In this document: positions 34,342 to 42,653 of the stretch, one piece after another | Layout: each line of letters begins with the position of its first letter | Position numbering within the stretch: the first letter of the stretch is position 1 | NCBI RefSeq assembly: GCF_902374955.1 | Contig: NZ_CABKRX010000070.1 | Span: forward strand, 1-64,000 | Direction of reading: 5' to 3' | From: Bacillus massilioanorexius | Lineage (GTDB): Bacteria; Bacillota; Bacilli; Bacillales; DSM-1321 | Length of the DNA: 64,000 nucleotides | Notes under the pieces: generated by a model | Told to the model about the DNA's origin: nothing | Database searches by the model: none | What the model saw: only the letters and a program-made list of their open reading frames with translations | Program-made: the position numbers and the translations under genes

Positions 34342-34610
34342 AAAAAAACCTCGCTCCCTAAAAAGGGACGAGGTAATCGTCGCGGTACCACCCTTGTTAC
34401 ATGTACAAATAATCTATACACTACTTCATTAGGATAACGGTTTTCTCAACCGGAGCATCTTTACGCAAAAAATTGCGGTCCCGATGTCAGCTCAAGAGGT
34501 GAACTTCACTCTTTTTTCTTCATGAAAACACTCTCAATCAAATGGTATTTTCTCCCTGTATGTTCCAATAGAGTTACTTTTCTCTGTCACTGCTTTTCAT
34601 TATTTATATA
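34342..34610 (-). ncRNA. T-box leader of pheST (Phe, specifier TTC)
   Basis: The minus strand has the T-box sequence AAGGGTGGTACCGCG (complement of 34381-34395), followed by terminator ACCTCGTCCC/GGGAGCGAGGT with seven T (34342-34374). Stem I carries AGTGAAGTTCACC with the Phe codon TTC (34503-34501) as likely specifier. Uncharged tRNA-Phe is expected to stabilise the antiterminator and raise pheST transcription. Confidence 0.93.
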
Positions 34611-34617
34611 CCTAACT

Positions 34618-34646
34618 ATTATAGTAATTTTTATTACTGTATGCAA
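34618..34646 (-). promoter_or_regulatory. Sigma-A promoter of pheST
   Basis: On the minus strand TTGCAT, 17 bp and TATAAT lie directly upstream of the T-box leader. Confidence 0.82.
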
Positions 34647-34667
34647 CCGTACTTTGTAAAGTTCTTG

Positions 34668-35414
34668 CTATTTATTTAAATGATATAAAAGAATCCCTGT
34701 TGCTACCGTTACATTCAAAGATTCTGCTCCACCATAAATAGGTATATATAAATTTTGCGTACATTGATTTAGAATTTCTTCACGAACCCCATTTCCTTCA
34801 TTCCCCATCACTAAAGCAAAACATTCTTTAGTCTCTACTTCTCGATAATCTATTGCATTAGAAAGCGATGTCCCAAATACAGGAATATTCTTATCTTGTA
34901 AACCATGAATATATTCGGTCAAATTTGCTTTGACAATAGGCAAATGAAAAATAGATCCTTGTGTTGAACGTAATGATTTACTATTATAAATGTCAACACA
35001 ACCTTCCCCGCATACCACTATTTCAACACCTGCTGCATCTGCTGTTCGAATAATCGTTCCCATATTCCCTGGATCTTGAACACCGTCTAACAATAATAAC
35101 TTTTGATATTTTTTTTCTTCATATTTTTTTTGTTTACACACAGCAAAAACAGCTTGAGATGTTTCAGTTTCTGCTAATTCTTTTACCACTGAGGCCGTTG
35201 TATTATATATTTCAATCCCATCTACATTCCAATTAATCGGGAATTCTATCTTTTCATCCTTTATTAAAGTTAAAACAAAATCTTGTTTTAAAGCTTCCTC
35301 TACTAAATGAAATCCTTCTACAAGAAATAGTCCTGCTTTATCTCGACCTTTTTTCGTTAAAAGCTTCTTCCAAGCCTTTACTCTTTCATTTTGTATAGAT
35401 TGAATGAATTTCAT
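34668..35414 (-). CDS. ysgA: SpoU-family RNA 2'-O-methyltransferase (YsgA-like)
   Basis: This trmH/SpoU-type methyltransferase of 248 residues has an N-terminal L7Ae-like substrate-binding part (about 1-95) and a C-terminal knotted SAM domain. Motif 1 is LDGVQDPGNMGTIIRTADAA, motif 2 VMGNEGNGV, motif 3 IPIYGGAESLNVTVATGIL. The natural target is probably rRNA but unknown. The start is ATG 35414 (MKFIQSIQNERVK), behind AAAAGGAG at slightly long spacing. It lies upstream of pheST, with its stop inside the pheST promoter region, as in B. subtilis. Confidence 0.93.
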   Translation of the reverse strand: MKFIQSIQNERVKAWKKLLTKKGRDKAGLFLVEGFHLVEEALKQDFVLTLIKDEKIEFPINWNVDGIEIYNTTASVVKELAETETSQAVFAVCKQKKYEEKKYQKLLLLDGVQDPGNMGTIIRTADAAGVEIVVCGEGCVDIYNSKSLRSTQGSIFHLPIVKANLTEYIHGLQDKNIPVFGTSLSNAIDYREVETKECFALVMGNEGNGVREEILNQCTQNLYIPIYGGAESLNVTVATGILLYHLNK

Positions 35415-35531
35415 ACGTTCATTCACTCCTTTTCTAGTCAATTCGATTTTCCTATTATAGCCTAAACATGATACATAATAAATCGATAGTTGAGAAAAAA
35501 TAGAATGAACACCAAAAATGGAGGAATAATT

Positions 35532-35741
35532 ATGGGATTAAATCTAAGAAATGCTATTTTGCATAATGTAACAGGTAATAGTCAAGATCAATTACAAGAA
35601 ACCATTGTAGACGCAATCCAAAGCGGAGAAGAAAAAATGCTACCCGGATTAGGGGTTCTCTTTGAAGTCATTTGGAAAAATTCTACCGACGAAGAAAAGA
35701 AAGAAATGCTCTATGCTTTAGAGTCTGGTTTAAACAAATAA
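35532..35741 (+). CDS. sspI: Small acid-soluble spore protein I
   Basis: SspI is a minor forespore protein made under sigma-G. The product is 69 residues from ATG 35532 (MGLNLRNAILHNVTGNS), ten bases behind GGAGGA; the longer frame upstream has no RBS. The conserved IVDAIQSGEEKMLPGLGVLF segment identifies the family. CATGATA and CATAATA near 35470 fit a sigma-G -10 (CATNNTA), but no good -35 is present. A strong terminator overlaps the 3' end. Confidence 0.95.
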   Translation: MGLNLRNAILHNVTGNSQDQLQETIVDAIQSGEEKMLPGLGVLFEVIWKNSTDEEKKEMLYALESGLNK

Positions 35742-35770
35742 CAGCCGCTTCTTGCGGCTGTTATTTGTTT
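35732..35770. terminator. Bidirectional terminator between sspI and ysdC
   Basis: AAACAAATAACAGCCGC pairs perfectly with GCGGCTGTTATTTGTTT; the loop is TTCTT. The 5' arm includes the last codons of sspI, and the hairpin ends 12 bp from the ysdC stop. Confidence 0.92.
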
Positions 35771-35781
35771 TGATAATTAAA

Positions 35782-36867
35782 TTAATCGAATGTAATCGCG
35801 TTAACAGCATCACGATCTAAACGTTTTACAACTTCTGTTATTAATTTCACTGTATTCTCAAAGTCATCACGATGTATGATAGCTGCGTGGGAATGGATAT
35901 AACGAGTTGCAATTGTTATAGATAAAGCTGGGACACCATTAGCTGTAACATGAATAGAACCCGAATCCGTTCCCCCACCTGGCATTGAATCGAATTGATA
36001 AGGAATATTCAATTCATCCGCTACATTTGTAATAAAGTCACGCAAGCCTTTATGAGATACCATACTTGCATCATACAAGACAATTCCTGGACCTTTTCCC
36101 AGTTTACCCATCGCTTCTTTTTCAGTCACTCCAGGAGTATCACCTGCAATACCAACATCAACTGCAAAACCGATATCAGGCTGTATTTTATGTGTCGCTG
36201 TTTTCGCTCCACGTAGACCTACTTCTTCTTGCACATTGCCTACACCATATACAACATTAGGATGCTTAGCATCTTTTAAATTCTTTAAAACATCTATAGC
36301 AATCGCACAGCCAATACGATTATCCCATGCTTTTGCTAACAACATCTTTGGATTATTCATTACTGTAAATTCGAAATACGGTACGACCATATCTCCAGGG
36401 CGTACCCCCCATTCTTTTGCCTCATCTTGATTAGAAGCACCAATATCAATAAACATATCCTTGATTTCAACTGGTTTTTTACGAGCTTCTGGTGAAAGAA
36501 TATGTGGTGGTTTTGAACCAATTACACCTGTAATTTCACCTTTATTAGTCGCAATTGTCACACGCTGAGCTAGCATAACTTGTGACCACCAGCCCCCAAC
36601 TGTTTGAAAATAAACAAACCCTTTATCATCTATACGAGTGACCATAAAGCCTACCTCATCAAGATGACCTGCAATCATAATTTTCGGGCCATTTTCTTGT
36701 CCTATTTTCTTCGCAATCAAACTTCCCAATCCATCAGTTGTTATTTCATCAGCAAATGGAGCTATGTATTGTTTCATTACTTCACGTGCTTCTTTTTCAT
36801 TACCTGGAATTCCTTTTGCATCTGTTAAATCTTTCAACATTGATAATGTAGAATCCATTTTTGTCAT
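35782..36867 (-). CDS. ysdC: M42-family glutamyl/deblocking aminopeptidase (YsdC)
   Basis: This cytosolic metallo-aminopeptidase (361 aa) of the M42 family, related to TET peptidases, trims peptides. Metal and catalytic residues are visible in AGHLDEVGFMV (His, Asp), AWDNRIGC (bridging Asp), VQEEVGLRGA (general base and ligand Glu), VDVGIAGD (Asp) and YIHSHAAIIHRDD (His). It starts at the first ATG, eight bases behind GGGAGG. It lies between sspI and the dUTPase-like gene. Confidence 0.96.
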   Translation of the reverse strand: MTKMDSTLSMLKDLTDAKGIPGNEKEAREVMKQYIAPFADEITTDGLGSLIAKKIGQENGPKIMIAGHLDEVGFMVTRIDDKGFVYFQTVGGWWSQVMLAQRVTIATNKGEITGVIGSKPPHILSPEARKKPVEIKDMFIDIGASNQDEAKEWGVRPGDMVVPYFEFTVMNNPKMLLAKAWDNRIGCAIAIDVLKNLKDAKHPNVVYGVGNVQEEVGLRGAKTATHKIQPDIGFAVDVGIAGDTPGVTEKEAMGKLGKGPGIVLYDASMVSHKGLRDFITNVADELNIPYQFDSMPGGGTDSGSIHVTANGVPALSITIATRYIHSHAAIIHRDDFENTVKLITEVVKRLDRDAVNAITFD

Positions 36868-37049
36868 ATACTTCGCCTCCCTAACAAATATTCAAAATTA
36901 TTATAGCATTTTTACAATTAACTCTGTTAACTTTGTAGATGATTTTCATTCCAATATCGTGGATGAACTAAAATAGAAAGCCCCTTGAAAAACCATTCAT
37001 CTTTCAACAGTATTCTTAATCACAATTTACAAAAATGGTCGAACTAAAT

Positions 37050-37538
37050 TTACAGAAATTTTTGAGCTATTCCATATTCTTGTAAATAGTAATCATCAAT
37101 CTCATTTTTGGATATTTCAAGTAAAGTTCCTAAATGTAAATAATTAAAAAGCAAAAATTTATATACACTCAGAGATTTTTTTACTTTTAATAAAGTAACT
37201 GCTTCGAATACATGCAAAAATTGATTTGTTATATCTTTTTCTATTATATTCAACATTCGATGATCATACACTTCTCTGCCAAAACCGAAATCATTTCCTA
37301 TAATTGAAATCAGGTAAAGACCTTTCACATAAGACTCTAATAAATTCTTCTTTAATACCTCTTCCTCAAATATCTGTTGTTCGTTTGTGCTACTCATTAA
37401 GTTAGCCATCTTACCTAATTGCACGTATAAATCTAAAAAATTTATTTCATTTGTAGATGTGGAGGAGTGTGTATGATTGTATTCCTTCGGATTTTGATCC
37501 GGTAACTCTTGTATGGAAGAATTTTTTTCTGGTACCAT
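37050..37538 (-). CDS. Degenerate dimeric dUTPase-like protein (probable pseudoenzyme)
   Basis: The 162-residue all-helical product resembles the dimeric dUTPase (MazG-related) family: residues 36-48 of the longest frame (FLDLYVQLGKMAN) align with the usual LxxxVELGELAN, residues 69-88 (LESYVKGLYLISIIGNDFGF) with LEEYVDGLHF..SLGLDLGF, and the C-terminus has the EIDDYYLQ helix. All four usual metal ligands are replaced (Gln42, Lys45, Ser71, Lys74 instead of Glu, Glu, Glu, Asp), so catalysis is unlikely. The start is ATG 37538, seven bases behind AAAGGAG. The frame is intact and under no obvious decay. Assignment is from remembered family motifs, moderately sure. Confidence 0.6.
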   Translation of the reverse strand: MVPEKNSSIQELPDQNPKEYNHTHSSTSTNEINFLDLYVQLGKMANLMSSTNEQQIFEEEVLKKNLLESYVKGLYLISIIGNDFGFGREVYDHRMLNIIEKDITNQFLHVFEAVTLLKVKKSLSVYKFLLFNYLHLGTLLEISKNEIDDYYLQEYGIAQKFL

Positions 37539-37740
37539 AGTCATTCTCCTTTAATAAATTTTTAGCTGCATTTAACCTTCCATGTTGAAAATAGCCCCAA
37601 TCCATTTACTTTTCGGGAACGAACCTAAAATCCTTACTGTGAGATCTTGCTTTTCAAGTAGAAGTATTATGGATTCTCACTTTTTTCCCTAAAAAAACAA
37701 CAGGAACATATAACAAAATGAAATTTTTTCAGGAAAAAAA

Positions 37741-37766
37741 TGAAACTTTTCCTTCTATTAATCGTA
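37741..37766 (+). promoter_or_regulatory. Sigma-W promoter of ysdB
   Basis: TGAAAC, a 16-bp spacer and CGTA match the sigma-W consensus (TGAAAC N16 CGTA) exactly, 45 bp upstream of ysdB. Confidence 0.9.
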
Positions 37767-37810
37767 TCGTAAGTTAATTACAATACTCATCTCTAAAACG
37801 GAGGGTTCTT

Positions 37811-38203
37811 ATGTTTATCTTTTTAATACGAGTATTAATCCTTTTACTGCTATTAGTTCTTGGATTTACAACTTATAAATATTTGACTAACCCTAACCTA
37901 AGGCTTAGACAAGCACAAAGAAAAAAGAAGCTGCTATTTGTAGATGATGCTAAAAATTTCAGAAAAAATTTTCACATCACATACAAAGGAATAGTTTTTC
38001 AAGGCGAAAAGTATATCGATCCACAAAGAAAAGATTATAAAATTCTATCTATCTTCATTTGGCCTGAAAACATCGAGGAAATTCATAACTTAAAACAAGA
38101 AGACTTTAAAATTATCGAAAAAGAAATTCAAAAATATTACCCAACCACCATTCTTGATTGGAAGAGTCCTATTAAGGAATTATTAAACAAGGATGATGCA
38201 TAG
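37811..38203 (+). CDS. ysdB: YsdB, sigma-W regulated membrane-anchored protein
   Basis: The 130-residue protein has one N-terminal membrane helix (about 2-22) and a basic cytosolic domain with FRKNFHITYKGIVFQGEKY. In B. subtilis ysdB belongs to the sigma-W envelope-stress regulon and modulates activation of sigma-W. ACGGAGGG precedes the ATG and a consensus sigma-W promoter lies upstream. It is on the plus strand between two minus-strand genes. Biochemical function is unknown. Confidence 0.93.
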   Translation: MFIFLIRVLILLLLLVLGFTTYKYLTNPNLRLRQAQRKKKLLFVDDAKNFRKNFHITYKGIVFQGEKYIDPQRKDYKILSIFIWPENIEEIHNLKQEDFKIIEKEIQKYYPTTILDWKSPIKELLNKDDA

Positions 38204-38227
38204 TCATTCTATATCTACCCAATTCAC

Positions 38228-38482
38228 TTAATAAGTAATCATTAGAAGAATATGAATAAAAGCTAATACTGGTAAACCAATCCTAAATATCATATGTTTC
38301 GTTTTGTGTCTAAAATAAAACATACCAAAAGTCGCTCCAATAGCTCCACCTATAATAGCTAGCACCCAAAGTGTCGCTTCGGAAATTCTATATTTCTTGT
38401 GTATCGCTCTCTGTTTGTCGATTCCCATAACAACAAATCCAATCACACTACAAATAAACAAATACAACAAAATCCATTTCAC
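38228..38482 (-). CDS. ysdA: DUF1294 membrane protein (YsdA)
   Basis: This 84-residue integral membrane protein has three hydrophobic segments (about 3-20, 37-56 and 66-82) and the DUF1294 signature MGIDKQRA and RISEATLW followed by GGAIGATFGMF...RHKTKH. Function is unknown. It lies downstream of rplT, as in B. subtilis, but a strong terminator separates them. It converges with ysdB. Confidence 0.93.
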   Translation of the reverse strand: MKWILLYLFICSVIGFVVMGIDKQRAIHKKYRISEATLWVLAIIGGAIGATFGMFYFRHKTKHMIFRIGLPVLAFIHILLMITY

Positions 38483-38500
38483 CTTTCCATCTCCCTATTA

Positions 38501-38531
38501 ACATGGTGCCTTAGGCATTAAAGCACCATGT
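38501..38531 (-). other. Hairpin in the ysdA leader
   Basis: ACATGGTGC and GCACCATGT form a perfect 9-bp stem with a 13-nt loop that itself contains CCTTAGG. It lies 18 bp upstream of the ysdA start without a T tract, so it may affect translation or be a processed terminator remnant. Confidence 0.45.
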
Positions 38532-38576
38532 ATACTAATTTTTCAAAAATATAAATCGTAGCACTTCTTCTAGAAC

Positions 38577-38630
38577 AAAAAAAAAGCTGCCTCTAACGTT
38601 CGTAAGTACGGACTCTAGAGACAGCTTTTT
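38577..38630 (-). terminator. Terminator after infC-rpmI-rplT
   Basis: AAAAGCTGTCTCTA pairs with TTAGAGGCAGCTTTT (one mismatch) and is followed by a run of T on the minus strand, about 30 bp past the rplT stop. Confidence 0.88.
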
Positions 38631-38659
38631 CAATAGGATTTTATGAGTAAAATCCTATA

Positions 38660-39019
38660 TTATTTTTCTAAATGTTTTTTAGCAGTATTAGCTAATTCAG
38701 TGAATGCAGCAGCATCAGCAACAGCTAAATCTGCTAACATTTTACGGTTAACTTCAATACCAGCAAGCTTTAATCCGTGCATTAAACGGCTATAAGAAAG
38801 ACCGTTCATACGAGCAGCTGCATTGATACGAGTGATCCATAATTTGCGGAAGTCGCGTTTCTTTTGACGACGATCGCGGAATGCATACATTAGAGATTTC
38901 ATTACTTGTTGGTTTGCAACTTTGTATAATGTATGTTTTGAACCATAATAACCTTTTGCTAATTTAAGAACTCTTTTACGACGTTTGCGAGTAACAGTAC
39001 CGCCTTTTACACGTGGCAT
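38660..39019 (-). CDS. rplT: 50S ribosomal protein L20
   Basis: L20 is a primary 23S rRNA-binding and assembly protein (119 aa, strongly basic). The start MPRVKGGTVTRKRRKRVLKL and the DRRQKKRDFRKLWI region are diagnostic. It also acts as the repressor that binds its own operon leader in B. subtilis, which fits the attenuator upstream of infC here. It lies 39 bp after rpmI. Confidence 0.99.
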   Translation of the reverse strand: MPRVKGGTVTRKRRKRVLKLAKGYYGSKHTLYKVANQQVMKSLMYAFRDRRQKKRDFRKLWITRINAAARMNGLSYSRLMHGLKLAGIEVNRKMLADLAVADAAAFTELANTAKKHLEK

Positions 39020-39058
39020 GTAATTCCCTCCTATATAAATCGATCAATCAACGATTAA

Positions 39059-39259
39059 TTACTTAATGTTGTCTAACATGTGGCGAATACGTTTGAAATC
39101 GCCTGCGCTTACAAGACTAGCTTTACGTAGTTTACGTTTTTGTTTTGTAGATTTGTTTGCGAATAAGTGGCTAGTATATGCGTTTGAACGCTTTAACTTA
39201 CCAGAACCCGTTTTCTTGAAACGTTTTGCAGATCCGCGGTGAGTTTTCATTTTAGGCAT
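39059..39259 (-). CDS. rpmI: 50S ribosomal protein L35
   Basis: The 66-residue basic ribosomal protein has the standard sequence MPKMKTHRGSAKRFKKTGSG and a C-terminal RHMLDNIK-type end. It is the middle gene of infC-rpmI-rplT, 30 bp after infC. Confidence 0.99.
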   Translation of the reverse strand: MPKMKTHRGSAKRFKKTGSGKLKRSNAYTSHLFANKSTKQKRKLRKASLVSAGDFKRIRHMLDNIK

Positions 39260-39289
39260 ATGGATTTCCTCCTCAATACAATCTAAAAA

Positions 39290-39805
39290 TTACTTTTCGT
39301 TTTTCGGTGCTAAGATTAAGAACATGCTGCGTCCGTCCATCTTAGGAGCTTGCTCTACAGTAGCAATTTCTGTGCATTCCGCAGAGAAGCGGTCCAATAC
39401 GCGCTGTCCGATTTCTTTATGAGTAATCGCACGACCTTTAAAGCGAATGGATGCTTTCACTTTATCTCCCTTTTGCAGGAACTTATGGGCATTGCGAAGT
39501 TTTGTATTAAAGTCATGCTCATCAATTGTTGGGCTCAAGCGAACCTCTTTCAAACTGATGATCTTTTGATTTTTTCGCGCCTCTTTTTCTTTCTTTTGTA
39601 GCTCAAAACGGTATTTTCCGTAGTCCATAATACGGGCTACAGGAGGTTTTGCGTTTGGAGCAACTAGCACTACATCAAGATTTACACGAGCAGCAATATC
39701 CAGAGCTTCGAATTTTGTCTTAATGCCCAACTGCTCTCCGTTTTGGTCAATGAGACGAACTTCGCGGGCACGGATGCCCTCGTTTACCATCATGTCTTTA
39801 CTAAT
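39290..39805 (-). CDS. infC: Translation initiation factor IF-3, AUU start codon
   Basis: IF-3 keeps ribosomal subunits apart and checks start codons. Alignment with the B. subtilis protein places the start at ATT 39805 (then SKDMMVNEGIRAREVRL), six bases behind GGAGGTGG; the ATG at 39901 would lie inside the attenuator hairpin. The 171-residue protein has the N-domain, the Lys-rich linker (KKEKEARKNQK) and the C-domain (KGRAITHKEIG...DGRSMFLILAP). A rare AUU start is the classical basis of IF-3 translational autoregulation. Confidence 0.96.
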   Translation of the reverse strand: MSKDMMVNEGIRAREVRLIDQNGEQLGIKTKFEALDIAARVNLDVVLVAPNAKPPVARIMDYGKYRFELQKKEKEARKNQKIISLKEVRLSPTIDEHDFNTKLRNAHKFLQKGDKVKASIRFKGRAITHKEIGQRVLDRFSAECTEIATVEQAPKMDGRSMFLILAPKNEK

Positions 39806-40022
39806 AGTTAGCCACCTCCAAGGTTTATTTCCGAATACATCGTTTAAGCGAATAAAGAAGATAACCGCATTAAAAAAGTGTGGATGCTTATACACCCACA
39901 CTTATGATAGACTAATTAGACAAAACTGCCAAATAGAAAACCAAGACCTGTAAACTGCTCAATGCGTTATCAGGTGAGAAGCGGGTGCTCCTTCTTTTCT
40001 CAAAGAAGTATTCAATTTCATA
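39806..40022 (-). ncRNA. L20-type autoregulatory leader of infC-rpmI-rplT
   Basis: A leader of about 215 nt separates the promoter (40030-40058) from infC and contains the attenuator at 39872-39902. In B. subtilis L20 binds such a leader and favours termination. The rRNA-mimic structure was not folded here, so the class is assigned from operon, length and terminator position. Confidence 0.65.
39872..39902 (-). terminator. Attenuator hairpin in the infC leader
   Basis: AAGTGTGG and CCACACTT with a 15-nt loop, then TTTTTT on the minus strand, about 67 bp before the infC AUU start. It is an intrinsic terminator inside the leader, in the position of the L20-controlled terminator of B. subtilis. 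Confidence 0.85.
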
Positions 40023-40029
40023 CCTTAGA

Positions 40030-40058
40030 AATATATCATAGTTCTTCTAACATGTCAA
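40030..40058 (-). promoter_or_regulatory. Sigma-A promoter of infC-rpmI-rplT
   Basis: On the minus strand TTGACA, 17 bp and TATATT: a perfect -35, near-perfect -10 and optimal spacing, suiting a strongly expressed ribosomal operon. From here to the thrS terminator (40059-40272) no gene is seen. Confidence 0.88.
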
Positions 40059-40272
40059 ACGTTAAAACTATTTTTCTAACAACAAAATTTATATTATCAA
40101 AGAGATTTCATTTTTGCAATATATTTTTTCACATATATAGAAAAACACTACCTTCTCTTTTCGCTATAATCAGCCTTCAGTGACACTTTTTTATAAAAAA
40201 CACCTTACAATAATACATTTCCAAATAAATAGAGACAGCGTAACATAATTCAATAAATGAGCTTTTACTAAC

Positions 40273-40316
40273 AAAAATGAGCTATCGAGAAGAATTTTTT
40301 TCTTCTCGATAGCTCA
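40273..40316 (-). terminator. Terminator after thrS
   Basis: GAGCTATCGAGAAGAA pairs perfectly with TTCTTCTCGATAGCTC, followed on the minus strand by ATTTTTG, about 20 bp past the thrS stop. Confidence 0.9.
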
Positions 40317-40336
40317 CTTCGTAATATAATTAATGA

Positions 40337-42268
40337 TTAACGAGCAACTTCTGCCACAATCATGTTTTTAAATTCTTCAAAAGCTACAGTTTCTGAATTC
40401 TGTTCACCATATTTACGGACATTCACAGTGCCTTCAGCCACTTCCTTATCGCCAAGAACTAGCATATAAGGGATTTTCTGCATTTGTGCTTCACGGATTT
40501 TGTATCCAATTTTTTCATTACGGTGATCTAAATCTACACGTAAACCTGCAGCAATTAACTTCTCTTGCACTTCTTTCGCATAATCAAGGTGCACATCAGG
40601 AGATACAGGAATTACTTGTACTTGAACAGGCGCTAACCAAGTTGGGAATGCCCCTTTGTATTCTTCGATTAAGAATGCAACGAAACGTTCCATAGTTGAT
40701 ACAACCCCACGGTGAATAACTACCGGGCGATGTGGTTTACCATCTTCACCTACATAAGTTAAATCAAAGCGTTCTGGTAATAAGAAGTCAAGTTGAACAG
40801 TAGATAATGTTTCTTCTTTACCTAGTGCTGTTTTTACTTGAATATCAACTTTAGGACCATAGAATGCCGCTTCACCTTCAGCTTCAAAATAAGGTAATTC
40901 TAATTCATCCATTGTTTCTTTCAGCATGGCTTGCGCTTTTTCCCACATTTGATCGTCATCATAGTATTTTTCTGTGTTTTCAGGATCACGATATGATAAA
41001 CGGAAAGAATAGTCATTTAGATTGAAGTCTTTATATACGTCAAGAACTAAATGAACAACTCGTTTAAATTCCTCTTTAATTTGATCTGGACGGACAAAAA
41101 TATGAGCATCATTAAGAGTCATTCCTCGTACACGTTGAAGTCCAGAAAGAGCACCACTCATTTCATAACGGTGCATTGTTCCTAATTCAGCGATACGAAT
41201 TGGTAATTCACGATAGCTGTGGATATCGTTTTTATAAATCATCATATGATGTGGACAGTTCATTGGACGTAATACCAATTGTTCATTATCCATATCCATT
41301 ACAGGGAACATATCATCTTGATAGTGATCCCAGTGACCTGATGTTTTATATAAATCAACACTTCCCATAATTGGAGTGTATACATGGTCATAACCTAAAC
41401 GAACTTCTTTATCCACTATATAACGCTCGATTATACGACGGATTGTAGCACCTTTTGGCAACCACATTGGAAGACCTTGTCCTACTTTTTGTGAGTTAGT
41501 GAATAAATTCAATTCTTTCCCGATTTTACGGTGATCACGTTCTTTTGCTTCCTCTAATAAGCGTAAATGCTCTTCTAAATCTGCTTTTTTAAAGAATGCA
41601 GTTCCATAAATACGTTGAAGCATTTTGTTACCGCTATTTCCTCTCCAATACGCACCTGCTACGCTTAATAATTTAAACTCTTTAATTTTCCCAGTTGAAG
41701 GAACATGTACTCCACGGCAAAGGTCAGCAAAATCACCTTGCTCATAAATCGTTACTTTCTCATCTGCAGGAATAGCTCCGATTAACTCCACTTTGTATTC
41801 ATCATCTTTAAAGAAAGCAAGTGCTTCATCACGAGTTACTTCTTTACGAACAACCTCAATGTTAGCATTAATAATTTTCTTCATTTCTTTTTCGATAGCT
41901 GGAAGATCATCAGTTGAAATTGGTTGATCCACATCGATGTCATAATAGAAACCACCTTCGATTACAGGACCTACACCAAGCTTAACATTTTCTTTTCCGT
42001 AAATTCTTTTAACAGCTTGAGCCATTAAGTGAGCTGTACTATGGCGAAGAATTTCTAGTGCCTCAGCAGAATCTTCAGTAATAATCTCAATAGAAGCGTC
42101 TTCTGTTATTGGACGTTTCAAATCAAATAATGTACCATTCACTTTTCCAGCAAGTGATTTTTTTCTTAACCCTGGACTTATAGAAGCGGCAATTTGTTCA
42201 GTTGTTGTTCCATTAGCAAACTCCTTTACAGTGCCATCTGGGAAAGTAATTTTTAGCATTTCAGACAT
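40337..42268 (-). CDS. thrS: Threonyl-tRNA synthetase
   Basis: This class II synthetase of 643 residues has an N-terminal TGS domain (1-62, ITFPDGTVKEFANGTT), an editing domain (about 63-225, with HSTAHLMAQAV), a catalytic core with the zinc site NCPHHMMIYK and motif 2 (TMHRYEMSGALSGLQRVRGM), and a C-terminal anticodon-binding domain (about 540-643). AGGAGG precedes the ATG. It is preceded by a Thr T-box and followed by its own terminator, so it is an autonomous unit. Confidence 0.99.
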   Translation of the reverse strand: MSEMLKITFPDGTVKEFANGTTTEQIAASISPGLRKKSLAGKVNGTLFDLKRPITEDASIEIITEDSAEALEILRHSTAHLMAQAVKRIYGKENVKLGVGPVIEGGFYYDIDVDQPISTDDLPAIEKEMKKIINANIEVVRKEVTRDEALAFFKDDEYKVELIGAIPADEKVTIYEQGDFADLCRGVHVPSTGKIKEFKLLSVAGAYWRGNSGNKMLQRIYGTAFFKKADLEEHLRLLEEAKERDHRKIGKELNLFTNSQKVGQGLPMWLPKGATIRRIIERYIVDKEVRLGYDHVYTPIMGSVDLYKTSGHWDHYQDDMFPVMDMDNEQLVLRPMNCPHHMMIYKNDIHSYRELPIRIAELGTMHRYEMSGALSGLQRVRGMTLNDAHIFVRPDQIKEEFKRVVHLVLDVYKDFNLNDYSFRLSYRDPENTEKYYDDDQMWEKAQAMLKETMDELELPYFEAEGEAAFYGPKVDIQVKTALGKEETLSTVQLDFLLPERFDLTYVGEDGKPHRPVVIHRGVVSTMERFVAFLIEEYKGAFPTWLAPVQVQVIPVSPDVHLDYAKEVQEKLIAAGLRVDLDHRNEKIGYKIREAQMQKIPYMLVLGDKEVAEGTVNVRKYGEQNSETVAFEEFKNMIVAEVAR

Positions 42269-42315
42269 ATTGTTTCCTCCTTTAAATTTCAGGGGTCAGA
42301 GCATTTTAGACATAA

Positions 42316-42600
42316 TAAAAAGCCCGCCCCTGTATGAAATACAGGGACGAGCTATACGTTTATAACCCGCGGTTCCACCCTTGTTTCATTTATTCTCATT
42401 TGAAAAATAAATGACTCTTAAGAAAGCTGTTAACGGCAGCGTCCGTCAGCTATTACTCGATCTTCTTTCACAGCTGAAGTTTAGAGGTGGTAAGTAAAGC
42501 GCTAGGATAGGAAGCTTACAGCCTATAGACTTCCCTCTCTAAAAACCATCACAAAATTACTCTTGTCCTCATCATCACTTTTTTCATATAGTAGTTTGAT
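42316..42600 (-). ncRNA. T-box leader of thrS (Thr, specifier ACC)
   Basis: The minus strand shows T-box sequence AACAAGGGTGGAACCGCGG (about 42367-42385) and terminator AGCTCGTCCCTGTA/TACAGGGGCGGGCT with a T tract (42316-42353). The stem I region has TTACTTACCACCTC, which offers ACC (Thr) as specifier. Uncharged tRNA-Thr is expected to permit readthrough into thrS. Confidence 0.92.
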
Positions 42601-42610
42601 TATGTAAGAT

Positions 42611-42639
42611 ATTATAAATTGTTATGTAAGTAAAAGCAA
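42611..42639 (-). promoter_or_regulatory. Sigma-A promoter of thrS
   Basis: On the minus strand TTGCTT, 17 bp and TATAAT precede the T-box leader. It starts only 15 bp past the ytxC stop. Confidence 0.78.
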
Positions 42640-42653
42640 GTGAGGTTTCACAT

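Noticed and set aside
35443..35480. Sigma-G promoter for sspI
   Set aside because: Two -10-like CATNNTA sequences are present, but neither has an acceptable -35 at 17-18 bp.
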